Of a stretch of DNA of 64,000 nt, positions 55,329-62,867 are shown piece by piece. The translations under genes and the position numbers were made by a program. The stretch comes from Microbacterium sufflavum. Its GTDB lineage: Bacteria; Actinomycetota; Actinomycetes; Actinomycetales; Microbacteriaceae. Where the stretch lies: contig NZ_JAHWXK010000002.1 of assembly GCF_023091155.1 (NCBI RefSeq), positions 1 to 64,000 of the forward strand, read 5' to 3'. Under the pieces are notes generated by a model. The model saw only the letters and a program-made list of their open reading frames with translations, was not told the DNA's origin and ran no database searches. How positions within the stretch are numbered: position 1 is the first letter of the stretch; every line of letters starts with the position of its first letter.

Positions 55329-55365
55329 GTCAACAGAAGTGACACATGTGAACAGTGTGACGCGA
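55329..55365. promoter_or_regulatory. MtrA-like tandem 9-mer operator
   Basis: Three contiguous 9-mers, GTGACACAT, GTGAACAGT and GTGACGCGA, follow a fourth copy, GTCAACAGA, one base away. MtrA of Actinobacteria binds direct repeats of GTNAC-type hexamers with 3-nt spacers (remembered). The array lies between the divergent LysM gene and the Rv2175c-like gene; cell-wall hydrolases are known MtrA targets. Confidence 0.5.
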
Positions 55366-55409
55366 GTGCTGAAATGCGTCAGGGACGCCGAGGTGAGATA
55401 GTGGGCATC

Positions 55410-55769
55410 GTGTCTGAGAACGTTGCCGCCTCACCCGAAGCCGCCCCCGTCGAGTGGTTGACGCTGCCCGACCTCGTCGAGGTCCTCGGTGAGCCGCTGG
55501 GACGGGTGCGTCGACTGATCGACGACCATCACCTGGTCGGATCGCGTCGTACCGGTGTCTTCGCCGTGCCGTCCGTGTTCATCGTCGACGGGCACCCGCT
55601 GAGTTCGCTGCGCGGCACGGTCATCGTGCTGCAGGATGCGGGCTTCAGCGATGACGAGCTCATCGACTGGCTTCTGGCGGAGGAGGAGAGCCTCGGCCGT
55701 TCGCCCATCGCGTCGCTGCTGGCCGGCCACAAGAGCGAGGTCCGCCGACTCGCGCGCACCCTGGCCTGA
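55410..55769 (+). CDS. Rv2175c-like DNA-binding protein
   Basis: A 119-aa protein: WLTLPDLVEVLGEPLGRVRRLIDDHHLVGSRRTGVFAVPSVFI is a winged-helix-like DNA-binding unit, followed by a C-terminal helical part (FSDDELIDWLLAEEESLGRSPIASLLAG). Rv2175c is a DNA-binding substrate of PknL in mycobacteria, and here too it adjoins the kinase locus. GTG 55410 is chosen to begin SENVAASPEAAPVEW; the -10 (GATAGT) is weak. Targets unknown. Confidence 0.85.
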   Translation: MSENVAASPEAAPVEWLTLPDLVEVLGEPLGRVRRLIDDHHLVGSRRTGVFAVPSVFIVDGHPLSSLRGTVIVLQDAGFSDDELIDWLLAEEESLGRSPIASLLAGHKSEVRRLARTLA

Positions 55770-55776
55770 GCGGGCT

Positions 55777-56865
55777 TCAGGCAGAGCGCACCGTCGCGGC
55801 TCGCCCGAGGTCGCGGAGCTCGCCCACGGCGGCGTTGTCGAGCGGAGCTCCGGTCAGCGCCCTGTCCGCCTCGTGGGCGTACGCGGAGATCATGTCCTCC
55901 ACCCGTGCGAGCGCGCCGGAGTCCGCGATGGTCGACTGCAGAGCGGCCACCTGCTGCGCACTCAGCGCCGGGTCGCCGAGCAGCTCATCGAGGATGGTGC
56001 GTGCGGGCGCGTCGAGCGCCTCGCGGGTCAGCGCGACCAGAACCGTCCGCTTGCCCTCTCGCAGATCGTCGCCGGCCGGCTTGCCCGTCACGGTGCTGTC
56101 GCCGAAGACGCCCAGCACGTCGTCTCGGAGTTGGAACGCCATCCCGACCGGGTGACCGAAGCGCCGCAGCGCGGCGAGCTGCTCGTGGTCTGCGCCGGCG
56201 AAGGCGGCACCGAGGACGAGCGGCTGCTCGATGCTGTACCTGGCCGACTTGAGCGAGGCGATGCGCAACGCGCGTTCCGCGTGCTCCTCCGCCGGATTGA
56301 CGCTCCAGGCGGACTCCTCTGCGATGTCCAGGAACTGGCCCGTGGTCACATCGCGTCGCATGCGGGCGTACTCCCCGCGCACGGCGCTCGCGTGCGGGTG
56401 GCCGTCGAGGGCGGCTTCGAGGAGGTCGTCGCTCCACGCCACCAGGAGGTCGCCGAGCAGAACGGCCGCCGCGCGACCGAAAGCCTCCGCGTCTCCGCTC
56501 CAGCGGGCGCCGCGGTGGGACGCCTCGAGGGCGCGATGGGCCGCGGGGCGACCGCGCCTGGTGTCGGAATTGTCGATCAGGTCGTCGTGCACGAGGGCGG
56601 CGGATTGGAAGATCTCGAGGGCCGCGCACAGATCCCACAGGCGGTCGTCCTCGGTGGCCGTGCGCTCGTGGAAACGGGCGACGGCACGCCACCCGGCATG
56701 ACAGAAGCGGGCGCGCAGTCGCTTGCCACCGGCTAGCGTGCTCGCCGCCATGTCGAGGAACGCGCCCGCATCCGGCCCGTAGGCCGATGACTCCTCCCGC
56801 ATGCGTGCGAGGAAGCCGTCCAGTCGGGCGGCGACGGCGTCGGGGACGGGAGAGGCTGACGGCAC
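55777..56865 (-). CDS. Polyprenyl diphosphate synthase (IdsA2-like)
   Basis: A 362-aa trans-prenyltransferase. The two aspartate-rich motifs are LVHDDLIDNSDTRRG (first, DDxxD) and FQLRDDVLGVFGD (second), with GGKRLRARFCHAGW before and GQFLDI between. It condenses isopentenyl diphosphate to geranylgeranyl or longer chains for carotenoids, quinones or lipid carriers. The GTG at 56865 is chosen since TATGCT ends 7 nt upstream; that hexamer contains the ATG 56877, which would otherwise be taken as the start. It is convergent with the Rv2175c homologue. Confidence 0.9.
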   Translation of the reverse strand: MPSASPVPDAVAARLDGFLARMREESSAYGPDAGAFLDMAASTLAGGKRLRARFCHAGWRAVARFHERTATEDDRLWDLCAALEIFQSAALVHDDLIDNSDTRRGRPAAHRALEASHRGARWSGDAEAFGRAAAVLLGDLLVAWSDDLLEAALDGHPHASAVRGEYARMRRDVTTGQFLDIAEESAWSVNPAEEHAERALRIASLKSARYSIEQPLVLGAAFAGADHEQLAALRRFGHPVGMAFQLRDDVLGVFGDSTVTGKPAGDDLREGKRTVLVALTREALDAPARTILDELLGDPALSAQQVAALQSTIADSGALARVEDMISAYAHEADRALTGAPLDNAAVGELRDLGRAATVRSA

Positions 56866-56872
56866 GACTCCC

Positions 56873-56878
56873 AGCATA
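56873..56878 (-). promoter_or_regulatory. -10 element, leaderless promoter of the polyprenyl synthase gene
   Basis: TATGCT on the minus strand is spaced 7 nt from the GTG at 56865. Confidence 0.55.
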
Positions 56879-56927
56879 CGTAAAGGAAGGGAGGGGCCTG
56901 ACGCTGGCCCCGGACGCCCGTCGAGCG

Positions 56928-56933
56928 TAGACT
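56928..56933 (+). promoter_or_regulatory. -10 element of the DUF3040 gene
   Basis: TAGACT lies 28 nt before the ATG at 56962. The leader has GAGGGGGACGAG as Shine-Dalgarno. Confidence 0.5.
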
Positions 56934-56961
56934 GGAGTGCACCATACCCGAGGGGGACGAG

Positions 56962-57336
56962 ATGCCACTCTCCGAACAGGAGCAACGTCTGCTCGACGAG
57001 ATGGAACGCCATCTCCTTCACAATGACGCCGATGTGGTGAGTGCGCCGTCCGGTGACCGCGCACTCAGCTATCGCAACCTCGTCTACGGGGCGCTCCTGC
57101 TGCTCGCGGGCGTCGGCGGTCTCGTCGTCGGTGTCATCCTCGGCGATGTCTGGGGTGTGGTGGTCGGGGTCATCGGGTTCGCGGCCATGCTTGCCGGCGT
57201 CATGCTCGCGGTCACCCCCGTGCGTCGCTCGGCGCCGGCCGAGCCGCGTCAGCGCTCGACCGCGAAGCGACAGGACTCCTCCTCCTTCATGGATCGCATG
57301 AACGATCGCTGGGATCGCCGCCAAGACGGACGGTGA
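56962..57336 (+). CDS. DUF3040 membrane protein
   Basis: A 124-aa protein: PLSEQEQRLLDEMERHLLHNDADVV is the DUF3040 start, then two transmembrane helices (VYGALLLLAGVGGLVVGVIL and VWGVVVGVIGFAAMLAGVMLAV) and a basic, Ser-rich cytoplasmic tail. The family is found just upstream of mraZ in many Actinobacteria (Rv2169c region). Function unknown; a link to envelope growth is inferred from position only. Confidence 0.88.
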   Translation: MPLSEQEQRLLDEMERHLLHNDADVVSAPSGDRALSYRNLVYGALLLLAGVGGLVVGVILGDVWGVVVGVIGFAAMLAGVMLAVTPVRRSAPAEPRQRSTAKRQDSSSFMDRMNDRWDRRQDGR

Positions 57337-57355
57337 CCCGCCTCACCTTCTCTGA

Positions 57356-57386
57356 GAAGCCCGGATGCTCTGCATCCGGGCTTTTT
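57356..57386 (+). terminator. Rho-independent terminator after the DUF3040 gene
   Basis: GAAGCCCGGATGC and GCATCCGGGCTTTTTC form a 12-bp stem with a TCT loop and a run of five T, a clear intrinsic terminator. Confidence 0.85.
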
Positions 57387-57404
57387 CCGTGTGTGGACTC
57401 TTTC

Positions 57405-57452
57405 CTCCACTAGGCCTCCACGGCCCTCCACTGACGCTCCACCCCGCTCCAC
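57405..57452 (-). promoter_or_regulatory. Reverse-oriented MraZ-box array (five CTCCAC units)
   Basis: CTCCAC occurs at 57405, 57416, 57426, 57437 and 57447, with periods of 11, 10, 11 and 10 bp. Read on the minus strand each is GTGGAG, the core of the MraZ-binding repeat seen downstream in forward orientation. The array sits on one DNA face and overlaps the predicted -35/-10 spacer. Confidence 0.6.
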
Positions 57453-57460
57453 CGCATAAT
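57431..57460 (+). promoter_or_regulatory. Predicted dcw (mraZ) promoter
   Basis: CTGACG (57431-57436) and CATAAT (57455-57460) are separated by 18 bp, the best sigma70-like pair before mraZ. Both lie at or inside the reverse MraZ-box array. A second -10 nearer to the forward array is possible. Confidence 0.4.
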
Positions 57461-57520
57461 CACGCGGTTCTCTGGCGCGCCCGGAGCCCTTCGAGCAGAA
57501 TCTACGGGCATTCCTCATAG

Positions 57521-57550
57521 GAAAGTGGAGCAAAGTGGAGTAAAGTGGGG
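57521..57550 (+). promoter_or_regulatory. MraZ-binding repeats (three forward units)
   Basis: AAAGTGGAGC, AAAGTGGAGT and AAAGTGGGGC follow at exact 10-bp spacing (GTGGAG cores at 57525 and 57535, GTGGGG at 57545), 40 nt upstream of mraZ. Direct repeats of this kind are the known autoregulatory MraZ operator in Actinobacteria and Mollicutes. Confidence 0.85.
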
Positions 57551-57590
57551 CGCACCTCGAGTTGGCCGGACGGAGAGGGGGTGAAGGCCG

Positions 57591-58022
57591 ATGCTGCTGG
57601 GCACGCACTCACCGAAGCTGGACGACAAGGGACGGGTCATCCTTCCCGCGAAGTTCCGCGAGGACCTGGGTGGCGGCATCGTCGTCACCCGCGGTCAGGA
57701 GCGCTGCCTCTACGTCTTCAGCACGGCCGAGTTCGAGGCGATGCACGAGCGGATCCGTCAGGCGCCGCTCGCGAACAAGCAGGCACGTGACTTCATGCGC
57801 CTGTTCCTCTCCGGAGCAAGCGCGGAGATGCCCGACAGCCAGAACCGCATCACCATCCCCGCCCACCTGCGTCAGTACGCCGGTCTTCAGAAGGAGCTCA
57901 TCGTGACCGGAGTCGGTGCTCACGCCGAGATCTGGGACGCCGAGAGCTGGAACGCCTACCTCGCCGCTGGTGAGGAGTCATACGCCGAACTGGAGCAGGA
58001 GGTGATTCCGGGACTGTTCTGA
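57591..58022 (+). CDS. mraZ: Transcriptional regulator MraZ
   Basis: A 143-aa AbrB-fold protein with two half-repeats: [25 protein letters not shown] (residues 2-26) and [20 protein letters not shown] (about 80-99), each with the conserved D-x-x-x-R DNA-binding loop. It forms a ring and binds the GTGG repeats upstream to control the dcw operon. The ATG has GAGAGGGGGTGAAGG as Shine-Dalgarno. It is the first gene of the division and cell-wall cluster. Confidence 0.97.
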   Translation: MLLGTHSPKLDDKGRVILPAKFREDLGGGIVVTRGQERCLYVFSTAEFEAMHERIRQAPLANKQARDFMRLFLSGASAEMPDSQNRITIPAHLRQYAGLQKELIVTGVGAHAEIWDAESWNAYLAAGEESYAELEQEVIPGLF

Positions 58023-58125
58023 CCACGGCTGTGATGCCCCGCCGCTCCCGCCCCGACACACTTCCCCGGTGCCGGGTCGCGAAGCGGAGGGGGATCAGAG
58101 CCGAAGGTCGGACCCGAGAGAGATC

Positions 58126-59064
58126 ATGAGCCTCCGCGACATCCACACCCCCGTCCTGCTCGACCGCTGCGTCGAGCTGCTCGCGCCCGCCCTGCAGGAG
58201 GACGGCGCCGTGCTGGTCGACGCGACCCTCGGAATGGGGGGACACTCGGAGGCGCTGCTGGAGCGGTTCCCCGGCATCCGCCTGATCGGGCTCGACCGCG
58301 ACACCGACGCGCTGCGGATCGCGGGTGAGCGGCTCGCCCGGTTCCGCGATCGCCTCACCCTGGTGCACGCCGTCTACGACGAGATCGGCCTGCACGCTCA
58401 GGGCGCCGCGGGCATCCTGTTCGACCTCGGGGTCTCCTCGCTGCAACTCGACGAGGCCGAGCGCGGTTTCGCGTACGCCAAGGACGCTCCGCTGGACATG
58501 CGGATGGACCAGACGAAGGGCATCACCGCCGCCGACGTCATCGCCACCTACAGCGAGGGCAACCTGCGGCGCATCTTCGAGCGCTACGGCGAGGAGAAGC
58601 TCGCTGGCCGCTACGCCCGATTCATCATCGAGGCACGGCAGAAGCAGCCGATCCTGCGGTCGGGCGAACTCGTCGACATCCTCGTCGCTGCCACGCCCGC
58701 GGCCGCCCAGCGCGCTGGACACCCCGCCAAGCGGGTCTTCCAGGCGCTCCGGATCGAGGTCAATGCGGAGCTGAACGTGCTCGCCGACGCGATCCCGGCC
58801 GCGATGGACGCCCTCGCGGTCGGCGGCCGCATCGTCGTGATGTCGTACCAGTCGCTGGAAGACCGCCTGGTCAAGCAGGCGTTCGCGGCCGCGTCCGCGT
58901 CCACGGCCCCGGCGGGGCTGCCGGTCGAGCTCCCGGAGCACGCCCCCCGCTTCCGCGTCCTGACCAAGGGCGCGGAGCTCGCCGACGACGAAGAGCGCGC
59001 CCGCAACCCGCGGGCGATCCCGGTGCGCCTGCGCGCCGCTGAGAAGGTGCGGGAGAGCGCATGA
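58126..59064 (+). CDS. rsmH: 16S rRNA (cytosine-N4)-methyltransferase RsmH
   Basis: A 312-aa SAM methyltransferase (MraW). [17 protein letters not shown] opens it; [20 protein letters not shown] is the SAM motif; [33 protein letters not shown] is the family signature. It methylates C1402 of 16S rRNA. ATG 58126 follows a GAGAGAG stretch. The last 4 nt overlap the ftsL-like gene (ATGA). Confidence 0.96.
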   Translation: MSLRDIHTPVLLDRCVELLAPALQEDGAVLVDATLGMGGHSEALLERFPGIRLIGLDRDTDALRIAGERLARFRDRLTLVHAVYDEIGLHAQGAAGILFDLGVSSLQLDEAERGFAYAKDAPLDMRMDQTKGITAADVIATYSEGNLRRIFERYGEEKLAGRYARFIIEARQKQPILRSGELVDILVAATPAAAQRAGHPAKRVFQALRIEVNAELNVLADAIPAAMDALAVGGRIVVMSYQSLEDRLVKQAFAAASASTAPAGLPVELPEHAPRFRVLTKGAELADDEERARNPRAIPVRLRAAEKVRESA

Positions 59065-59633
59065 GCATGAACGCAGTACGCACGGCGGCCCGTCCGCTGC
59101 CCTCCGAGGCGCCGCAGCGCGCACCGAAGCGGCGACTGCAGCCGGTCACCACCCCCGCGGTCCGCCGCAAGCCGAAGCTGGCCTATGCGCTCGTGGCCCT
59201 CGCCGGCGCCCTCGCCATCGGCGCGGCCCAGGTCGGACTGTCCCTCGCGATCACGCAGGACTCGTTCACCCTCGCGGGACTGTCGTCCCAGCAGCGCGAG
59301 CTGGATCTGCACACGCATGCCCTGCAGGAGGAGCTCACCGGTCTGAGCTCGCCGCAGGTGCTCGCCAGCAGCGCGGCCGCCCTCGGGATGGTCGTCGCCG
59401 GTTCCCCCTCGTACCTCCGGCTCAGCGACGGCGCGGTCTTCGGCACGGGGTCGGGAGCCGACTGGACCTCGACCGTCGACCCGAACGGCGCGGCGGCCGT
59501 CGGGAACGTGCTGATCACCGAGAACGCGCCGCCCGCGGAGCAGACCGCGCAGGGCGAGGACGGCGTCGCGCCGCCCGCGCAGGATCTTCCGCCGGCCATC
59601 ACCGACGGCCTCCCCAGCCCCACCACCCACTGA
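59061..59633 (+). CDS. ftsL: FtsL-like division protein
   Basis: A 190-aa bitopic protein in the ftsL position. A basic cytoplasmic tail ([17 protein letters not shown]) leads into one transmembrane helix (about residues 41-65, [25 protein letters not shown]), then an extracytoplasmic helix with a coiled-coil-like stretch ([22 protein letters not shown]), and a long Pro/Ala-rich tail. FtsL couples FtsQB to FtsWI. Assignment rests on topology and position because FtsL sequence is poorly conserved. Confidence 0.75.
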   Translation: MSMNAVRTAARPLPSEAPQRAPKRRLQPVTTPAVRRKPKLAYALVALAGALAIGAAQVGLSLAITQDSFTLAGLSSQQRELDLHTHALQEELTGLSSPQVLASSAAALGMVVAGSPSYLRLSDGAVFGTGSGADWTSTVDPNGAAAVGNVLITENAPPAEQTAQGEDGVAPPAQDLPPAITDGLPSPTTH

Positions 59634-59657
59634 TCGCAACGACCACGGAGAGATCCC

Positions 59658-61427
59658 ATGACGACACGAGCCACGCGCGGACCGCGGCGACGCACTGTCG
59701 TCGCTCTGGCGGTCATCCTCTCGGTCCTGGTGGCGTTCGTCGTCCGCCTCGTCGACATCCAGGTCGTGAGCGCCGACGAGCACGTCTCGCAGTCGCTCGA
59801 GCACATCGGGGCGGGTTCCGCCATCCCCGGCCAGCGCGGCTCGATCGTCGACTCCGGGGGCACCGTGCTCGCATCGAGCGTCATGGTCTACGACGCCCAG
59901 CTGAGCCCGCAGGTGATCATGCTCGTCGAGGAGAAGAACCCGAAGCTGCCGTGGGCCGAGGCCTCGGACAAGATCGCCGCGATCACCGGTCAGACCGGCG
60001 AGGAGGTGCGGGCGCTGGTCTCCAACGCCCTCGCCGAGAACCCGAACAGCCAGTACGCGCCGCTCAAGAAGGGCCTGAACACTGAGCAGTACATAGCCCT
60101 GCGCGACCTCGGCATCGGCTCCTACCTGTCGCTCAAGCCGCGGGAGACGCGGGTCTACCCGAACGGTGCGGTCGCCGGGAACATCCTCGGCTTCCTCGAC
60201 AACACGGGGGAGGCGAAGGCCGGCGTCGAGCAGCTCGAGGAGACGTGCCTCGCGCCGGTCGACGGTGAGGAGACGTACCGCAAGGGCAAGGACGGCGTCG
60301 TCATCCCGGGCAGCGAGAAGGTCGTCGACGCCGTGGACGGCGGCACCGTGCAGCTCACGATCAACAGCGACCTGCAGTGGTACCTCCAGCAGATGATCGG
60401 CGAGGAGGCGCAGAAGCAGGGCGCCAAGGGCGGCACCGTGACGGTCGTCGAGGTGGCGACGGGCAAGATCCGCGCTGCGGCCGAGTGGCCGGCGATGGAC
60501 CCCAACGACCTCGACTCCTCCACGCCCGAGACGCGCTACAGCCAGATCTTCCACCGAGACTTCGAGCCGGGATCCACGTTCAAGGCGATCACCGCCGCGG
60601 CCGCGATCGAGGGCGCGGGTCTCACGCCCCTGAGCACGGTGACCGCCTCGTCGCGCGAGACGTTCCCGAACGGTGCCGTCATCAACGACGCCTTCTCGCA
60701 CCCGGCCTACAACTACACGCTCGCGGGCGGCCTGATCGACTCGTCGAACGTCGCACTGTCCAAGTTCGGCACCATGGTGTCGCCCGAAGTGCGCTACGAC
60801 TACCTGCAGCGGTTCGGCGTCGGCCAGAAGACGCTCGACTTCCCGTCCGAGGTGTCCGGCCTGCTGCACCCCGTCTCCGACTGGGACAGCCAGTCGCTGT
60901 ACACGACCACGTTCGGCCAGTACTTCACCGTCACCGCGCCGCAGCTCGCCGGCGCATACCAGGCGATCGCGAACGGCGGCGAGAAGATCGACCTGTCGCT
61001 GGTCGAGTCCTGCACCGGTGCGGACGGCACGGTCTCCGAGGTGAAGAAGCCCGAGCACGAGCAGATCGTCGCACCGCAGACCGCGGCCGACCTCACCCGC
61101 ATGCTCGAGAACGTCGCGGTCCAGGGCGGCAACGCCGATCGCATCCAGGTTCCCGGCTACCGCGTGACGAGCAAGACGGGTACCGCACAGGTCTCCGACG
61201 GCAACGGCGGATACAAGGCCGGCGTGTACTACACGAGCATGGTGGGCTTCGCTCCGGTCGACGATCCGCAGTACGTCGTCGTGGTCACTCTCGACGAGCC
61301 GACTAAGGTTGTATCGTCCGCGGCCACCGCATCCGCCTTCCAGAAGGCGATGACGCAGGTGATGAAGACCTATCGCGTGATGCCGTCCTCTGTCCCGATG
61401 GACGCGCTCCTCCCCAAGTTCGGATAG
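59658..61427 (+). CDS. ftsI: Penicillin-binding protein, FtsI/PbpB type
   Basis: A 589-aa class B PBP, the septal transpeptidase. A short tail and one transmembrane helix (RTVVALAVILSVLVAFVVRL) precede the pedestal domain (GQRGSIVDSGGTVLASS). The transpeptidase domain carries all three motifs: PGSTFKAI (SxxK), DSSNVAL (SxN) and SKTGTAQ (KTG). It is 24 nt after the ftsL-like gene. murF follows after 27 nt with no murE between. Confidence 0.95.
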   Translation: MTTRATRGPRRRTVVALAVILSVLVAFVVRLVDIQVVSADEHVSQSLEHIGAGSAIPGQRGSIVDSGGTVLASSVMVYDAQLSPQVIMLVEEKNPKLPWAEASDKIAAITGQTGEEVRALVSNALAENPNSQYAPLKKGLNTEQYIALRDLGIGSYLSLKPRETRVYPNGAVAGNILGFLDNTGEAKAGVEQLEETCLAPVDGEETYRKGKDGVVIPGSEKVVDAVDGGTVQLTINSDLQWYLQQMIGEEAQKQGAKGGTVTVVEVATGKIRAAAEWPAMDPNDLDSSTPETRYSQIFHRDFEPGSTFKAITAAAAIEGAGLTPLSTVTASSRETFPNGAVINDAFSHPAYNYTLAGGLIDSSNVALSKFGTMVSPEVRYDYLQRFGVGQKTLDFPSEVSGLLHPVSDWDSQSLYTTTFGQYFTVTAPQLAGAYQAIANGGEKIDLSLVESCTGADGTVSEVKKPEHEQIVAPQTAADLTRMLENVAVQGGNADRIQVPGYRVTSKTGTAQVSDGNGGYKAGVYYTSMVGFAPVDDPQYVVVVTLDEPTKVVSSAATASAFQKAMTQVMKTYRVMPSSVPMDALLPKFG

Positions 61428-61454
61428 TCGGCGAGAGCCGCGCATGGAGATGAC

Positions 61455-62867
61455 ATGATCGCCCTGACGCTCGCTGAGATCACCGCCGCTGTCGGCGGTG
61501 ATCTGCGTGTGGCCGGAGAGCACACCCCCGAGACCGTCGTCGACGGCCTGGTCGACACCGACTCGCGCACCATGCGGCCGGGATCGATCTTCGTGGCGAA
61601 GCCCGGCGCGGAGACCGATGGACACCGTTTCGTCGGTGCGGCGGTCGAGGCCGGTGCCGTGCTCGCGATCGTGGAGCATCCGGTCGACGTGCCCGTCAGC
61701 CAGATCGTCGTCTCCGACGCCGTGGTCGCCCTCGGCGAGCTGGCGCGCGAGGTCGTGGGCCGCGTGCGCGCGGGCGGTGGGCTGCGTATCGTCGGCATCA
61801 CCGGGTCCAACGGCAAGACCACGACCAAGAACTTCCTCGCACGCATCCTCGCCGACGAGGGGGAGACCGTCGCCCCGATCAACTCCTTCAACAACGAGGT
61901 CGGTGCCCCCGTCACGATGCTCCGCGTGACCCACGACACCCGGTACCTCGTGAGCGAGTTCGGGGCGGCCGGCCCGGGGAGCATCGCCCGCCTCGCCGGA
62001 CTCGTCGAACCCGACCTCGTCGTCGTGCTCATGGTGGGGCTCGCGCACGCGGGCGGCTTCGGCGGCATCGAGGCCACGGCCAAGGCGAAGTCCGAGCTCG
62101 TGTCGGCGGCGCGGGTTCCGGGCACCGCCGTGCTCAACGCGGACGACCCCCGGGTGTGGGCGATGCGCGAGCTCGCCGAGCACCGCGGCCTTCGCGTCGT
62201 CGGCTTCGGTCAGTCCGACGCGGCCGAGGTTCGCGCCCACGACATCGTCGTGTCCGCCTCCGGGACGACCTGCACGATCGAGGTCGCGGGGGAGCGCCGC
62301 CCGCTGCGGCTCCGCGTGCTCGGCGCTCACCACGTGACCAACGCGCTGGCCGCCCTCACCGCGGCCGTGCAGCTCGGCGTGGCTCCGGCCGATGCGATCG
62401 CCCGCCTGGAGACCGTCGAGATCGCCGAGCGATGGCGCATGCAGCCGATGGGCAACGATCGCGTGCGCATCATCAACGACGCCTACAACGCGAGCCCCGA
62501 CTCGATGGCCGCCGCTCTGCGCACGCTCGCGCAGATCACCGGCCCGGACGAGCGCACGGTCGCCGTCCTGGGGGCCATGAGCGAGCTGGGCGACAGCGCG
62601 GGCGAGGAACACGACCGCATCGGTCTGCTCGCGGTGCGTCTCAACATCCGCCGCATCGTGGTGGTGGGCCCTGAGGCGCGCCGCCTCTACCTGGCCGCGG
62701 TCGGCGAAGGCTCCTGGGACAGCGAGGCCGTGCATCTGCCCGACCAGGATGCGGCGTTCGAGTACCTGCGCACGGAGCTGCGCGATGGCGACCGCGTGCT
62801 GGTGAAGTCATCCAACTCCGTGGGCCTGCGGCATCTCGGCGATCGTCTGGGAGAATTGTTCTCGTGA
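61455..62867 (+). CDS. murF: UDP-MurNAc-tripeptide-D-Ala-D-Ala ligase MurF
   Basis: A 470-aa Mur ligase adding D-Ala-D-Ala. The N-terminal domain includes VDGLVDTDSRTMRPGSIFVAKPG, the ATP loop is IVGITGSNGKTTTKNFLARIL, and later VINDAYNASPDSMAAALRTLA matches MurF rather than MurE; the MurE-type DNPR motif for the third amino acid is not seen. This is therefore MurF, not a MurE. The stop overlaps mraY (GTGA). Confidence 0.93.
   Translation: MIALTLAEITAAVGGDLRVAGEHTPETVVDGLVDTDSRTMRPGSIFVAKPGAETDGHRFVGAAVEAGAVLAIVEHPVDVPVSQIVVSDAVVALGELAREVVGRVRAGGGLRIVGITGSNGKTTTKNFLARILADEGETVAPINSFNNEVGAPVTMLRVTHDTRYLVSEFGAAGPGSIARLAGLVEPDLVVVLMVGLAHAGGFGGIEATAKAKSELVSAARVPGTAVLNADDPRVWAMRELAEHRGLRVVGFGQSDAAEVRAHDIVVSASGTTCTIEVAGERRPLRLRVLGAHHVTNALAALTAAVQLGVAPADAIARLETVEIAERWRMQPMGNDRVRIINDAYNASPDSMAAALRTLAQITGPDERTVAVLGAMSELGDSAGEEHDRIGLLAVRLNIRRIVVVGPEARRLYLAAVGEGSWDSEAVHLPDQDAAFEYLRTELRDGDRVLVKSSNSVGLRHLGDRLGELFS

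Noticed and set aside
58611..62735. A 1374-codon open frame on the minus strand
   Set aside because: It runs antisense to rsmH, ftsL, ftsI and murF; composition is His/Arg/Val-rich without any domain.
61455..62867. Reading the gene after ftsI as murE
   Set aside because: The INDAYNASPDS motif and the rest of the sequence fit MurF; the MurE amino-acid-binding motif is not present.
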